Source: Lithospermum erythrorhizon (lineage: Eukaryota; Streptophyta; Magnoliopsida; Boraginales; Boraginaceae). From it: 64,000 bases of DNA. Location of the stretch: positions 18,495-82,494 of the forward strand of contig JADFUC010002318.1 in the NCBI GenBank assembly GCA_019722365.1. The letters run 5' to 3'. Positions 50,201 through 56,068 of this stretch are shown piece after piece. Both the position numbers and the translations under genes were made by a program. Under the pieces are notes generated by a model. It did not search any database. It worked only from the letters and a program-made list of their open reading frames with translations, and had not been told where the DNA came from. Numbering within the stretch: position 1 is the first letter of the stretch; each line of letters opens with the position of its first letter.

Positions 50201-53200
50201 CGATGGTGGAAGTGTGAATGGTGGGCTCAAAGCAAAACTCGAAGCTCCTCGAGCAATGGCAAATCACGACATTCATTTCGACTATTGAACCAAAGCATAT
50301 CAAGGAAGCGCGAAGATACGAGGAATGGATAAATTCAGATGGTTAAACTCTTTAATAAGTTTGAAAGAAACAATATTTTTTGGATCTTGTGCCCACGACC
50401 ATCAAACTATCGTGGTTGGCCTGAAAGTGGATTTTCGAGAACAAACTCGATAAAGGCGGTAGCATTAGAACCTTAGTCGGGACTTGTAGGGCGGTTTTAC
50501 TCGATTAGAGAGTTGAATTTAATGAGACATTTGCACCCGTCGCAAGAATGGAATATAACCGGATTCTTATGGCCTTTGCATGGATTCATGGATTCAAGTT
50601 GTACCAAATTGATGTAAAAAGCGCTTTCTTAAATGGAGAACTACAAGAAGAGGTGTATGTTGAACAACCACTAGGATTTGAAGATCCAATCATCTTGTAT
50701 ATTAGAACTTAAAAAGGTTCTTTATGGTCTCGAAAAGCGAGCTCCATGGCATGGTATGACAAACTTAGCGACTACACTACTGTTCAAATCATTACTTGAG
50801 GTAATGTTGATACTCTTTCCGTTAAAAATCACATAAGTCGAAATTATTTTTGTTTGCAATCTCTAGTCATGATATTATTTGAATTAACACTAATGATTAT
50901 CTTTGTAAAGGAATTTTCAAATATCATGACTTCAAATATTGAAATAGTATGATAGAGGTATCATTTCTTCCAGGGTTACAAGTGAGACAACACATAGGAT
51001 ATTTATCATCCATGGCAAATACACTGAAAGGCTATTAAAGGCGACAACATGGAAAATTCACGAAAATAAAGCACTCCCCATGGTATAGAATTAATGCGGT
51101 TGAAAAGATACTTCGAGAAGAAAGTTAGTGACAAAACTTCTACAGAAGATGATTGGGAGTCTGCTATATCTTACTGACAAATAGACTAGATATTATATTT
51201 GTTGTGGGTGTGTATCTTAATTTAGTAATACCCAGAATCACATAGGCTGCCGAGTTAAGAGTTTTTGGATACCTCAAGGGGACTCTTGAGGCGGGATTAT
51301 GGTTCCACCTACGGGGAAACTCGATCAAGGCGGTAGGTTATTCAAATCTGCGATTCACGGAGGATGTAAATTTACAAGACAAGCACAAGTGAGGGATGTC
51401 AACTCACAAGGTCTTTCTATCTTGAGTTGCAAGAGCGAGTATAGTATCTTTCAACAACGAGCGAATATGTATCAACTTCCAACATATTGCTCTCTCGACT
51501 ATGGATCGAAACAAACCTTGTTGGTTACACATATCACAAGTGGAAGGGTTTCTAAAATGTGGCAGCCGGCCCATTGTAATATGGCTCTGAGAATCATGTT
51601 CTTCACTACAAAAGCAAAGTATATCGAGATAAGGCACCTTTGAGAGATGATGTTCAAAAGAAGATGTGGAACTTGAATTTTATTCATAAGTTACAGCTTG
51701 TGAACATTTTCCACAAAACCTTTGGCTAGAGAAAGTTTTGAGTTCATTCTAAGGCGGTGAGATCGTATCTCCCGCCGTCCAATAGCACGTTGGTAACCTT
51801 CCTTTTGTTGCAACACATTTATTTTATTTTATTTTTGCTTTGATAGTTTGTAGTTAAATTTATGTGGTGATGATCTTTCCTTTGAGTATGTGTTAGGCTG
51901 TGTCTCGAGTATCTACTCCTGCCAGATGGGCAGATATTTATTGCTTGTATTGCAGGGCTTGGTGAGTTTCGCCGGTATTATGACAGGGCGGTGGTTAAGA
52001 ATGCTTGAGGCATTCTTTCTGTTTCCTTTTTTTATGGACAAAAAGGGGAGAGTTAGGACTATTTGTGTTTGTTGACTATTGTTGATTTACATTATGTTAA
52101 ACTACTTAGATTATGTTGGGCAGCGACACATTGGCAATTCTAGCATGTTTGATAAGTATGTGGGCAGTTAAGTTGTGTTGATTAGAATTTATGCGTGTCC
52201 TAGTCTTGGATTGTTTTGGTTAAGCTGGATTTGCAAGGGATGTTTGTGAGATGGGTTTCTATCTCCTCTTCTTGGAGTGCTCTGTGGTTGTGTAAGATCT
52301 TGGGCGGTTAGTGCTGATTTGTGGGGGGCAGCTTTTAGTTTGAATGTAAGTATGCAACATGTAATGTGCATTTAAAAGATTCGTTTGGTTAAAACCTATT
52401 ATTGCTTTATGTGATTAACGTAGTGTTTGGAAGTAAAATCGGTGCATGACTTGAGGGAGCTTAGTCTCGCTCAGTCTTAGGCTCGCCCAAGTTTGTTATT
52501 AAACTCTAGATGTACTAATGATCATTACCCCGGATGTTTGTCCCCGCACAAAAGGGGAATATGTTGACATGTTTGTAAAAATGCAAGCATGGCAAGAAGG
52601 ATCAAGACAAAGATCCCAGTGAGTTAATGCGAAGGAATTAAAGAGGATCAATCAAGAATTATGATTGATATGTTGGTAGGGAATCAATCAGGAGTGTGAT
52701 TGATATGTTGATTCTGGGGTTGTCGAGGATGGTGTGATTAAGGCAATCGTCTTAATGGGGAAGATCTTACTAGGTTTAATTTGTTTGACAAGTCAATGAA
52801 GAATTAAATAGGTGGATCATTAACAATGGAAAGTAGCGTATCTGATCATGGAATTAAGTTTGAAGAGCGATGATATAGGCCAAAAGAAAGTTTTCCCGAG
52901 GTGCTTAAGGTATCTCAGCTGGCCTTGAAGATTGAAGATTCTGTCGAGTTGTTGATTGACAATTAAGGATTGTTGGATTGATCATGGCGTGATCATTGGG
53001 TAGTTTCTTCAGCCATTGGAGGATCTGATAGTATAAATTAGAGTTTTCTTTGTAGTTTATAGCATGGGTTGTTCTAGGAATTATATATTGTGTTTGAATG
53101 AGAGAAAAAGGGAATTAAATTTCTTGTTGGACAAATATTGTAGTGAAATGCAAGTAGTTTCTTGGGTCTTTTAGAGTTGATTTCTTTATCTGCATCTTTC

Positions 53201-54116
53201 ATTTGAGCTGCATATATAGTGGAACACAGTTTATATATTAATTGTTATTTTAATCCCGAAAACCCAATAGTAATCATACCAAAATTAATATCAACTTAGA
53301 AGCTAAAATTGTTACTGTTTATTAACCTTCAACATGATTTCGGTATCCATACCAAAAATTAAAGGCCACACATTTTGACATATTTTATATTTTGTATAAA
53401 TTCAATATTATATTTTTGTACGTTGGACAAATAAGTTATAATTTTTTATACTTTTCATGATATACAGAAAATCTACAGAGAATGCTCTAGAAAACCATAA
53501 TTAGACTCAAATGGAAGTAATTATGAAAAAGGAAAAAAAAAATGAAAATAAACAATGTTCATAGAAACTAGGGAGTACATATTTTCAATTTTTCCTGGCT
53601 TTCTCTTGTCCATTTCCTCTATCACAGCTATAAAAAAATATTTTTCCAGTCACTTGTAGATTCAGAGACTATCATTCAATTTACACTATATTTGTTAAGC
53701 TTGTATTAATAATTACCATATCCTTAAGTAGATGAAATAGAATCTGAAATATGTACTCAACAAGAGCTGTTTAGAAATAATATAATTTCTATAACTATTG
53801 ATACCGAATTGAGATCGAACTAACATAATAGAATGGTTTAGTGGTTGATTAATGTGATTTCATTATAGAAAAGGATAGTTGGAGATTATTGTAATCTTTA
53901 ATTATAAAAAAAAAAAAGAATAGAGACTTACCTTTTAAGTGCGACAGCGGTGGCAAGTCCGGCAACTCCAGCTCCGATGATGACTACATCTTCTTCATTA
54001 TTCACTGAATTAACAGTAGATGAACAATAATACTTTACTGTCTCCCTACGGATGAATGAAGTCAAAGGTGGTAATTGTGATTTGTAACGCAACAAATTTG
54101 ACAAAGCCGAAGCCAT
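25759..54116 (-). CDS. FAD-dependent monooxygenase, MO1/CTF2-like, six exons
   Basis: Exons: 54,116-53,932; 34,828-34,714; 34,614-34,549; 30,691-30,531; 30,445-30,217; 26,264-25,759. These give about 420 codons, the usual size of plant MO1/CTF2-type flavoprotein monooxygenases (PHBH fold). The motifs GAGVAG (residues 48-53), SDGVHS (exon 5) and GDAWHPMTPNLGQG (exon 6) are the GxGxxG, DG and GD signatures for FAD and NAD(P)H binding. All introns are GT-AG and phases are consistent throughout. The first 40 residues are Ser-rich and basic, a likely plastid or mitochondrial transit peptide. The substrate is unknown. Two indels (exons 2 and 4) break the frame, and about nine residues expected after exon 1 are absent, so it may be a recent pseudogene, or the consensus is faulty. 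Confidence 0.85.
26349..26592. mobile_element. Stowaway-type MITE in intron 5
   Basis: 244 bp, starting TACTTCCTCCATTTC and ending GGAATGGAGGTAGTA. The ends are inverted repeats of the CTCCCTCC class, with TA at each outer edge, the target of Tc1/mariner-type Stowaway elements. It has no coding capacity. Confidence 0.78.
26658..26775 (+). repeat. Single arm of the GATCACCTATGTTTC repeat
   Basis: TTTTGATCACCTATGTTTCA and a second TTTGATCACCTA, followed by TTTTTCCGTCCAACTTTC, match the head of the fold-back at 29,020-30,146. It lies 5' of the hAT relic. It may be a separate partial copy. Confidence 0.6.
26888..27505 (+). repeat. Two-copy tandem duplication of a GC-rich leader exon
   Basis: Copy 1 (about 26,888-27,222) and copy 2 (27,223-27,505) each run from GAGCCC and TTTCTCC through an ACTCGGC-rich part to GGTAAGTGC, then ACTAATTATAAATTATAA. 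In both, GGTAAGTGC is a good splice donor, and a TTTGTTACAG acceptor follows at 27,741-27,750. It looks like a duplicated 5' non-coding exon of the transposase relic. Confidence 0.6.
27751..28613 (+). pseudogene. hAT-type transposase relic (TTF zinc finger / DUF4371 type)
   Basis: After the acceptor at 27,750, MKRFYLPKEN (ATG at 27,752) resembles the start of plant TTF-type zinc-finger proteins. The longer frame (27,751-28,086) gives DPALRKPIADFHPNMQDSMR, then RKFKPEWY and CLSSICL, the TTF domain pattern. After frame changes, 28,293-28,613 reads KTSFLAARLLMRGRQAF, then GHDEKEDSS and FFAILIDES, the start of the DUF4371/RNase H-like hAT catalytic region with its DES-type motif. The C-terminal hAT dimerisation domain is missing. 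It is on the strand opposite to the host gene, inside intron 5. Domestication is unlikely given the stops. Confidence 0.75.
29020..30146. mobile_element. 1.1-kb fold-back element in intron 5
   Basis: The left arm (29,020-29,425) and the reverse complement of the right arm (29,790-30,146) match in several blocks. These are the GATCACCTATGTTTCAAAG head, the TTTTTCCGTC block, a tRNA-like block, and an inner AT-rich block (TTTTTAATTTATAATTATAA in the left arm). A loop of about 360 bp separates them. Each arm holds a B-box-like GGTTCGAATCT or GTTTGAATCT. No transposase is seen. A transcript through intron 5 could form a long hairpin. Confidence 0.72.
30217..30445 (-). CDS. Monooxygenase exon 5 (DG motif)
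   Basis: Acceptor TTTTCAACAG and donor CACCAG|GTAAAA. It encodes IVIASDGVHSPVARWMGFRE, then KYAGHCIIRGLGIYP, then GLRAGFVPIS and FWFICSNSSSPG. SDGVHS is the DG fingerprint that binds FAD and NAD(P)H in this enzyme class. R-S-G-F or R-A-G-F-x-P followed by a W-F pair is typical of the MO1/CTF2 group. Phase 0 in, phase 1 out, intact. Confidence 0.92.
30531..30691 (-). CDS. Monooxygenase exon 4, with a one-base insertion
   Basis: It encodes EVRGVERRSLLAVLANQLPS, then NAISFSSRLEKVQNQGG and a segment ending GAQLSAK, with donor AAG|GTATCTG. The acceptor CTGGCAG is followed by CCTAAGAAGTTCG. The incoming phase needs one base and then codons reaching GAAGTTCGT. As written there is one base too many and an in-frame TAA. 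CCAAGAAG, giving S-Q-E-V-R-G-V, would fit family members, so the extra T is an indel or an error. Confidence 0.88.
30795..31485 (+). repeat. 5' LTR of element E
   Basis: It starts TGTTGGAATGAAG and ends CCCCAACA. The TATA-like CTATATATATAGG is at about 31,052. It pairs with 33,216-33,963. Confidence 0.82.
31488..31499 (+). other. Primer-binding site of element E
   Basis: TGGTATCGAGGC lies two bases after the LTR end and matches the initiator tRNA-Met complement TGGTATCAGAGC with small changes. Confidence 0.75.
31500..33205 (+). other. Interior of element E, no recognisable coding domain
   Basis: All frames are short (72 codons or fewer) and none shows gag, protease, integrase or RT motifs. 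Either the interior is a deleted, decayed polyprotein or it was never coding. Confidence 0.6.
33216..33963 (+). repeat. 3' LTR of element E
   Basis: It starts TGTTGGAGTGAATATC after AAGTGGGAGAT and ends near GATTCTAAGA. TATA-like CTATATATATGAG is at about 33,464. Confidence 0.82.
33969..34548 (-). other. Remainder of intron 3
   Basis: Unique-looking AT-rich intron DNA between element E and exon 3. No gene, repeat or RNA is recognised. Confidence 0.5.
34549..34614 (-). CDS. Monooxygenase exon 3
   Basis: A 66-bp exon with acceptor CATGTGCAG and donor AG|GTTACA. It encodes IELKTNDGKVLQSIKFKEED with a trailing Pro, which continues ELKG of exon 2. The phase in (2) and out (2) agrees with its neighbours. 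It corresponds to the variable strand before the E-V-R-x-V-E-R-R helix. Confidence 0.85.
34714..34828 (-). CDS. Monooxygenase exon 2, with a two-base deficit
   Basis: Acceptor TTGTTGTTTAG and donor GG|GTAAGC. The clear reading is TEGVSITLSKNGWTALDAIG followed by VGNELRSQFLELKG, matching the family pattern T-G-A-A-x-x-x-x-x-N-A-W-x-A-L-D-A-I-G-V-G. The start reads QSEM and then goes out of frame at ATGAACTGAAGG, giving TGA. Adding two bases (as in M-R-T-E-G) restores phase with both neighbours. The preceding residues that usually end in V-L-E are not found next to this exon. Confidence 0.88.
35045..35250 (+). mobile_element. Short retroposon with poly(A) tail and target duplication
   Basis: A 21-base A run (35,220-35,240) ends a 186-bp unit. 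AGAGGATCTT (35,045-35,054) before it and AGAGGATCCTT (35,240-35,250) after it form a target duplication. No A/B box is evident, so it is a 5'-truncated LINE end or a SINE without a clear promoter. It lies in intron 1. Confidence 0.75.
35251..35690 (-). other. Intron 1 DNA, unassigned
   Basis: AT-rich, no ORF and no repeat recognised, apart from short A runs near 35,640. Confidence 0.45.
35700..37729 (+). repeat. Probable Ty3/gypsy LTR (solo or remnant) in intron 1
   Basis: The right end GGGCGGGTCGTTACA (37,715-37,729) is a typical terminus of long plant gypsy LTRs and equals the end of the LARD-like LTRs. Upstream text repeats a CACTCTGTTA and GGTGGCT motif at 36,890 and 37,005. The left boundary, about 35,700, is a guess. 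No second LTR is seen. The 37,652-37,961 minus frames have no known domain. Confidence 0.5.
37730..39790 (+). other. Unassigned repeat-like DNA in intron 1
   Basis: It follows the gypsy LTR end directly, so it may be a decayed internal region. No primer-binding site or protein motif was recognised. The longest frames (38,199-38,417 plus, 38,457-38,651 minus) have no family signature. Confidence 0.45.
39999..40547 (+). repeat. 5' LTR core of copia C
   Basis: AATATTGGGGTGAAATTTCA through to TTTTAATCTCAAAAACCCAA is homologous to both B LTRs. Homology with the B 3' LTR extends left to about 39,900 (AACTATAATTTAATTATAAC), so the true LTR starts further left, possibly at TGTTGG at 39,797. Confidence 0.75.
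40181..40190 (+). promoter_or_regulatory. TATA box of the copia C LTR
   Basis: CTATATAAAG in the context GAGCCCTATATAAAGACC. The matching positions in B read CCCTATATGAAA (5' LTR) and CCCATAAAG (3' LTR), so C has the best-preserved promoter of the family. Confidence 0.6.
40548..40562 (+). other. Primer-binding site of copia C
   Basis: ATGGTATCATCTTGG follows the LTR end and resembles the iMet site TGGTATCAGAGC. The matching site in B (9,958) is more degraded, ATGCCATCATAAACC. Confidence 0.55.
42046..44385. other. Unrecognised 2.3-kb insertion inside the copia C leader
   Basis: This block interrupts the duplicated leader and has a different, more GC-balanced texture. The longest frames are 42,540-42,770 plus, 42,608-42,886 plus, 42,709-42,891 minus and 43,374-43,619 minus. 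Near 43,860-43,700 the minus strand gives ENSAFPIDPDEVYLTCFDEL and then HNWSVAKFRLCVKELAVAAS, which look protein-like but match no family I recognise. No LTRs, terminal inverted repeats or target duplications were found. Confidence 0.5.
44727..44756. repeat. (TA)n microsatellite
   Basis: About 14 TA units in the copia C leader. B has only GATATATATTTG at the same place. Confidence 0.9.
45540..46930 (+). pseudogene. Copia C protease-integrase remnant
   Basis: Homologous to 12,640-14,030 of B at the DNA level: AAATCATGGAATGACAATAA, the GATTTATTGGGTATCAT block, the CACCTCGACATAATGG block, and CCACATGAAATGTGGTTTGG. More frames are broken than in B. Homology stops near 46,930, where B continues towards RT. 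The 120 bp before element D are unmatched. Confidence 0.75.
47052..47870 (+). repeat. 5' LTR of copia D
   Basis: It starts TGTTGATATGTTTG and ends TTGGAGGACA. It shares TGTGATTGATATGTTGATT, GATTAAGGCAATCGTCT and TATAGTGGAACAC with 52,562-53,228. The last 135 bp have no partner in the truncated 3' LTR. Confidence 0.8.
47876..47886 (+). other. Primer-binding site of copia D
   Basis: TGGTATCGGAG, five bases after the LTR, is a near match to the iMet complement TGGTATCAGAG. Confidence 0.75.
47928..48700 (+). pseudogene. Copia D gag remnant
   Basis: It starts with an ATG reading MASSSTF at 47,928. In 48,190-48,390 the frame reads MSSLTLDEYSKVSACETTKQ, then MWDVTLTTYEGTNQVKD and LFTMKDDES. This is the conserved gag (UBN2/DUF4219-type) pattern of plant copia elements, with the typical C-x-(S/T)-x-x-x-M-W-D and E-G-T core. 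Stops break both ends. A CCHC knuckle was not found. It forms particles in intact elements. Confidence 0.8.
49190..49950 (+). pseudogene. Copia D pre-integrase and integrase
   Basis: The frame 49,217-49,435 reads WHRVNIQSVSTIQKLSSR, then CRGCRLGKQTRS, the zinc-binding pre-integrase domain (H and C-x-x-C). Then comes an integrase core: VVVD near 49,470 (first Asp region), a SDRGTNFF block near 49,590, and ATTHGIKHELSAARTLENGV in the frame 49,545-49,784. In the usual T-P-Q-Q-N-G-V-x-E-R pattern, the segment here reads T-L-E-N-G-V-E-N-R. Frames shift at least three times. Confidence 0.82.
50340..51050 (+). pseudogene. Copia D reverse transcriptase, catalytic box mutated
   Basis: RT blocks are spread over different frames: NIFWILCPRPSNYRGWP (W-x-L-V-P-R-P region, 50,368), QIDVKSAFLNGELQEEVYVE (50,605-50,665), LYGLEKRAP (50,718) and, at 50,862-50,910, SHDII followed by a stop and NTNDYLCKGIF. 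Family members carry Y-V-D-D-I-I-F-G before T-N-D-x-L-C, so one catalytic Asp is replaced by His and a stop follows. Not functional. Confidence 0.8.
51170..51680 (+). pseudogene. Copia D RNase H
   Basis: Blocks for the region after RT are visible: a YLTNRLDIIF-like piece (51,165-51,205), YLKGTLEA (51,270) and then, across frames, CKFTRQAQVR, SCKSEYSIF and LRIMFFTTKAKYIEIRHL (ending 51,643). The last matches the A-L-S-T-A-E-A-E-Y block with the catalytic Glu replaced in this copy. Followed by 0.9 kb with no coding signal. Confidence 0.7.
51700..52550 (+). other. 3' untranslated part of copia D
   Basis: No protein motif was found between RNase H and the polypurine tract. The frame 51,890-52,075 (61 codons) has hydrophobic stretches but no family match. 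The end has CACAAAAGGGGAATA, the likely tract before the LTR. Confidence 0.55.
52562..53228 (+). repeat. 3' LTR of copia D, right end deleted
   Basis: It starts TGTTGACATGTTTG after AAAGGGGAATA and aligns to the 5' LTR up to TATAGTGGAACACAG at about 53,228. The remaining 135 bp are absent, and text of the C-family LTR follows directly. Confidence 0.82.
53229..53275 (+). repeat. LTR tail of copia C
   Basis: TTAATTGTTATTTTAATCCCG and AAAACCCAAT match the LTR ends at 40,520-40,547 and 9,925-9,957. It marks the right edge of C in intron 1. Confidence 0.7.
53276..53931 (-). other. Intron 1, promoter-proximal part
   Basis: AT-rich intron DNA next to exon 1, with the donor GTAAGTC at 53,925-53,931. 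No repeat or coding signal is seen. The short segment missing between exons 1 and 2 was looked for here and not found. Confidence 0.5.
53932..54116 (-). CDS. Monooxygenase exon 1 (start, transit peptide, FAD-binding motif)
   Basis: The ATG at 54,114-54,116 has the context CCCATGGCT. The frame upstream begins with TTG, so 54,116 is the first ATG. It encodes MASALSNLLRYKSQLPPLTS and a basic, Ser-rich stretch to residue 40, a likely organelle transit peptide. Next comes EEDVVIIGAGVAGLATAVAL, which holds the Rossmann GxGxxG at residues 48-53. It ends LK and AG|GTAAGTC (phase 2). Undamaged. Confidence 0.92.
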
Positions 54117-54205
54117 GGGAACCAACCCAATTAGTTATGTTGCGTTTCACTTTCACTTTCCCGATTGTGTTTCCCAAGTTTGTGGGCAACCAAGGCGATG
54201 ATTGG

Positions 54206-54217
54206 CCTTATATATGG
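54206..54217 (-). promoter_or_regulatory. TATA box of the monooxygenase gene
   Basis: The minus strand reads CCATATATAAGG about 90-100 bp upstream of the ATG, giving a transcription start near 54,180 and a short 5' UTR. CCAATCA lies just inside it. Confidence 0.6.
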
Positions 54218-54291
54218 TTTTTGGACATATAAATAAAGACATCATGCAGACTTTTCAGAGTGGAAATGTTTTAATGTACCACTCAAGATAG

Positions 54292-54446
54292 TACTACTCC
54301 CTCCATTCCTTTATTAAAGCATCTCCTGATCGAAATTTTTCGTATTTTATTATTTTTGATAAAATGAAAACCAAAATAGGTATTTCTATTTTGGAAAAAT
54401 AATTTTTAGATTAAAAGATGGAAAAAATATGTATTACGGAGTCTCA
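54292..54446. mobile_element. Stowaway-like MITE, right end degraded
   Basis: The left end is TACTCCCTCCATTCC. The right end TATTACGGAGTC resembles the complement of the canonical end. It is about 155 bp, AT-rich, and lies in the distal promoter of the monooxygenase. Confidence 0.5.
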
Positions 54447-55590
54447 TAGATCCACCCAAATCAAATTTGATTGTTTAATTTGATTCTTAATGATTAAATT
54501 TTTTAATTTTGAATTATATTTATATATTAGACTATTCTTAATAAAAAAAAAGTATGATTTAAATAAATAAAAAAATTGGAGCCAAAGTTGAGGATGTCTT
54601 TGATTTTACTCGATTGTCACTGGTATCGTTTGAAACTTTTAAATTTGAATTTTTCATCGTCAATTATTAATTATTTAAAATATAATATTTATATAATTGG
54701 TTATTCTTTCAAAATAATTTCTGATAGTAATTTTTTAATTTTCTAAATATAATTAAAAATAATTTAAAGATTAAAAATTTATATATCCCGATATGTAGAG
54801 AAAGTCGATTAAAATAAATTGAGAACGTTAAGGGCAGTAATACTCGTATAGTACCTTCTAGGCCTTCCCAGTCTCCTAGACCAGATTAGACTGAAAGATA
54901 AACGGAAACTCCTGACAAGCACACCAAATTTGAATGAATCTGGTATGCTGACCAATAAGTAAGTCAATCGGTCAACAATGCCGCCAATTTGTTCACATGT
55001 AGAAAAATCTCGAGTGCTAGCTTGAGTTTGTTTAGGACTTTATTAGGACTAGATATAGGTAGCCGTGTATAGCGAGCACAGGATCGAACCGGCCGTGTAA
55101 CATGTTTGGGGTCGAGGCATGAGACCAGTCGGTAGTTAAAGATGCTTTATTGACCGAGACCCGTGTATCGGTAAATGATGCTGGATTTCACTTTTATGGT
55201 GTTTCTTTTGGTGAAGCGTCACACGTTTTAGATTTAACGATTAATGCAGTTTATTCACATTAAAATTTTTGAACAATGATGACCAATTGGACAATTAACA
55301 TTTCTAATGAAATAACTTTTTTATTAATAGATTCAAATAGGTAGTTTAGATCTGATATAATAACTACTAGCAACAATTAATAATACCATTACAAGCGGAC
55401 AACGAATACGTCACAATGATTACATTTAGTCCTTTCATGGTGAAACTTTGAAAGTTACAAAGTCGCCCACAGTTATATTGTGGCGTTCCACTAATTAAAC
55501 GCGATCAGTAAGTAAACATGATCACCCGTCCTCAGTCTTCCATTTCAATCTTGACATTATGAAGCTTCATCATCATAGCTAGCTTACATT
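54447..55590. other. Intergenic DNA between MITE and small gene
   Basis: AT-rich to 54,830, then mixed. On the minus strand, 55,590 to about 55,380 would be the 3' UTR of the small gene (with TGTAATCATTGTGACG near 55,420). No other gene is recognised. Confidence 0.45.
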
Positions 55591-55594
55591 GTGG

Positions 55595-55723
55595 CTATAA
55601 AGATTTGACACGTTTGAACAAAGGCGGGAAGTAGCACAGACCTTCGGCGGATAGACACAAATAATAATAACCTTGAAACACCTCTTCTGCGCCCGGCTCC
55701 TCAGGTGCTACAGCCGGAAGCAT
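55595..55723 (-). CDS. Hypothetical 42-residue protein
   Basis: An ATG at 55,721-55,723 in the context TATCACCATGC opens a 42-codon frame ending in TAG at 55,595. It starts MLPAVAPEEPGAEEVFQGYY and ends CYFPPLFKRVKSL: an acidic, Pro-rich N-terminus, a Tyr/Leu/Cys-rich middle with two Cys and a basic tail. There is no signal peptide or known motif. Support for a real gene is the TATA box 81 bp upstream, the codon composition (G/C third bases in the first 15 codons, unlike its surroundings) and a dense cluster of GTAC cores upstream. It could also be the first exon of a longer gene, or a chance frame. I do not recognise a family. Confidence 0.4.
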   Translation of the reverse strand: MLPAVAPEEPGAEEVFQGYYYLCLSAEGLCYFPPLFKRVKSL

Positions 55724-55803
55724 GGTGATATGCTAAAGCTTGATTATACTTCTTCAGTAATTTGATAGTTGTGAACTTGTGATTATTAAACATGAAAAAT
55801 GGT

Positions 55804-55813
55804 CTATTTATAG
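55804..55813 (-). promoter_or_regulatory. TATA box of the small gene
   Basis: CTATAAATAG on the minus strand, a near-perfect plant TATA box, 81 bp upstream of the ATG at 55,723. It predicts a start site near 55,775 and a 50-base 5' UTR. Confidence 0.6.
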
Positions 55814-55856
55814 ATTGAAAACTTCTGCTATAAGCGTTACACGGTTTTGAAAAACG

Positions 55857-56068
55857 GTACCACGATAATTCATGGCTGTTACTTGGCTATTGTGTCTTAC
55901 CGCGTGGTACGTTTGGATGAAATGGTACACTGATGAATAACTACTTTTTATGAACTTTTATGATCATGTGGTACCGTTATGAAAGCAGGTACCCATTTAA
56001 TCCAAGCGATAGTTAATGGCTATATTTGTACCAAGCGTGTACCGTTTACATTTCACGTAAAGCAGTAC
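55857..56068 (-). promoter_or_regulatory. Cluster of eight GTAC cores upstream of the small gene
   Basis: GTAC occurs at 55,857, 55,907, 55,925, 55,971, 55,989, 56,028, 56,039 and 56,065. By chance a 212-bp stretch has less than one. Several share a wider pattern, such as GTGGTACCGTT and ACGGTACCAC. GTAC is the core bound by plant SBP/SPL factors, including copper-response elements bound by SPL7/CRR1. Whether it acts this way here is inference. The cluster begins 44 bp upstream of the TATA box. Confidence 0.5.

Larger units (their letters stand above)
47052..53228 (+). mobile_element. Ty1/copia element D, nested in C
   Basis: Order: LTR 47,052-47,870, PBS 47,876, gag, pre-integrase, integrase, RT, RNase H, a polypurine tract at 52,550, and the 3' LTR from 52,562. 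It is a different copia lineage from B and C: it has gag, and the motif text is of the SIRE/Oryco-like or Retrofit-like type, a lineage call made from memory only. All ORFs are broken. The 3' LTR is truncated at 53,228, where it joins the LTR tail of C. Confidence 0.85.
39797..53275 (+). mobile_element. Ty1/copia element C with nested copia D
   Basis: Same family as copia B. The LTR core at 39,999-40,547 has a PBS at 40,548, then the homologous AT-rich leader (with a duplication and a 2.3-kb insertion), protease and integrase remnants at 45,540-46,930, and element D from 47,052. After D only the last 45 bases of the C-family LTR remain (53,229-53,275). RT, RNase H and most of the 3' LTR are gone, so a deletion removed them together with the end of D. 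All of it lies in intron 1 of the monooxygenase gene, in the opposite orientation. The left edge (39,797 TGTTGG) is tentative. Confidence 0.78.

Noticed and set aside
51890..52075. Hydrophobic 61-codon frame in copia D, considered as an envelope-like ORF
   Set aside because: Too short, with no cleavage or fusion features and no sister copy for comparison.
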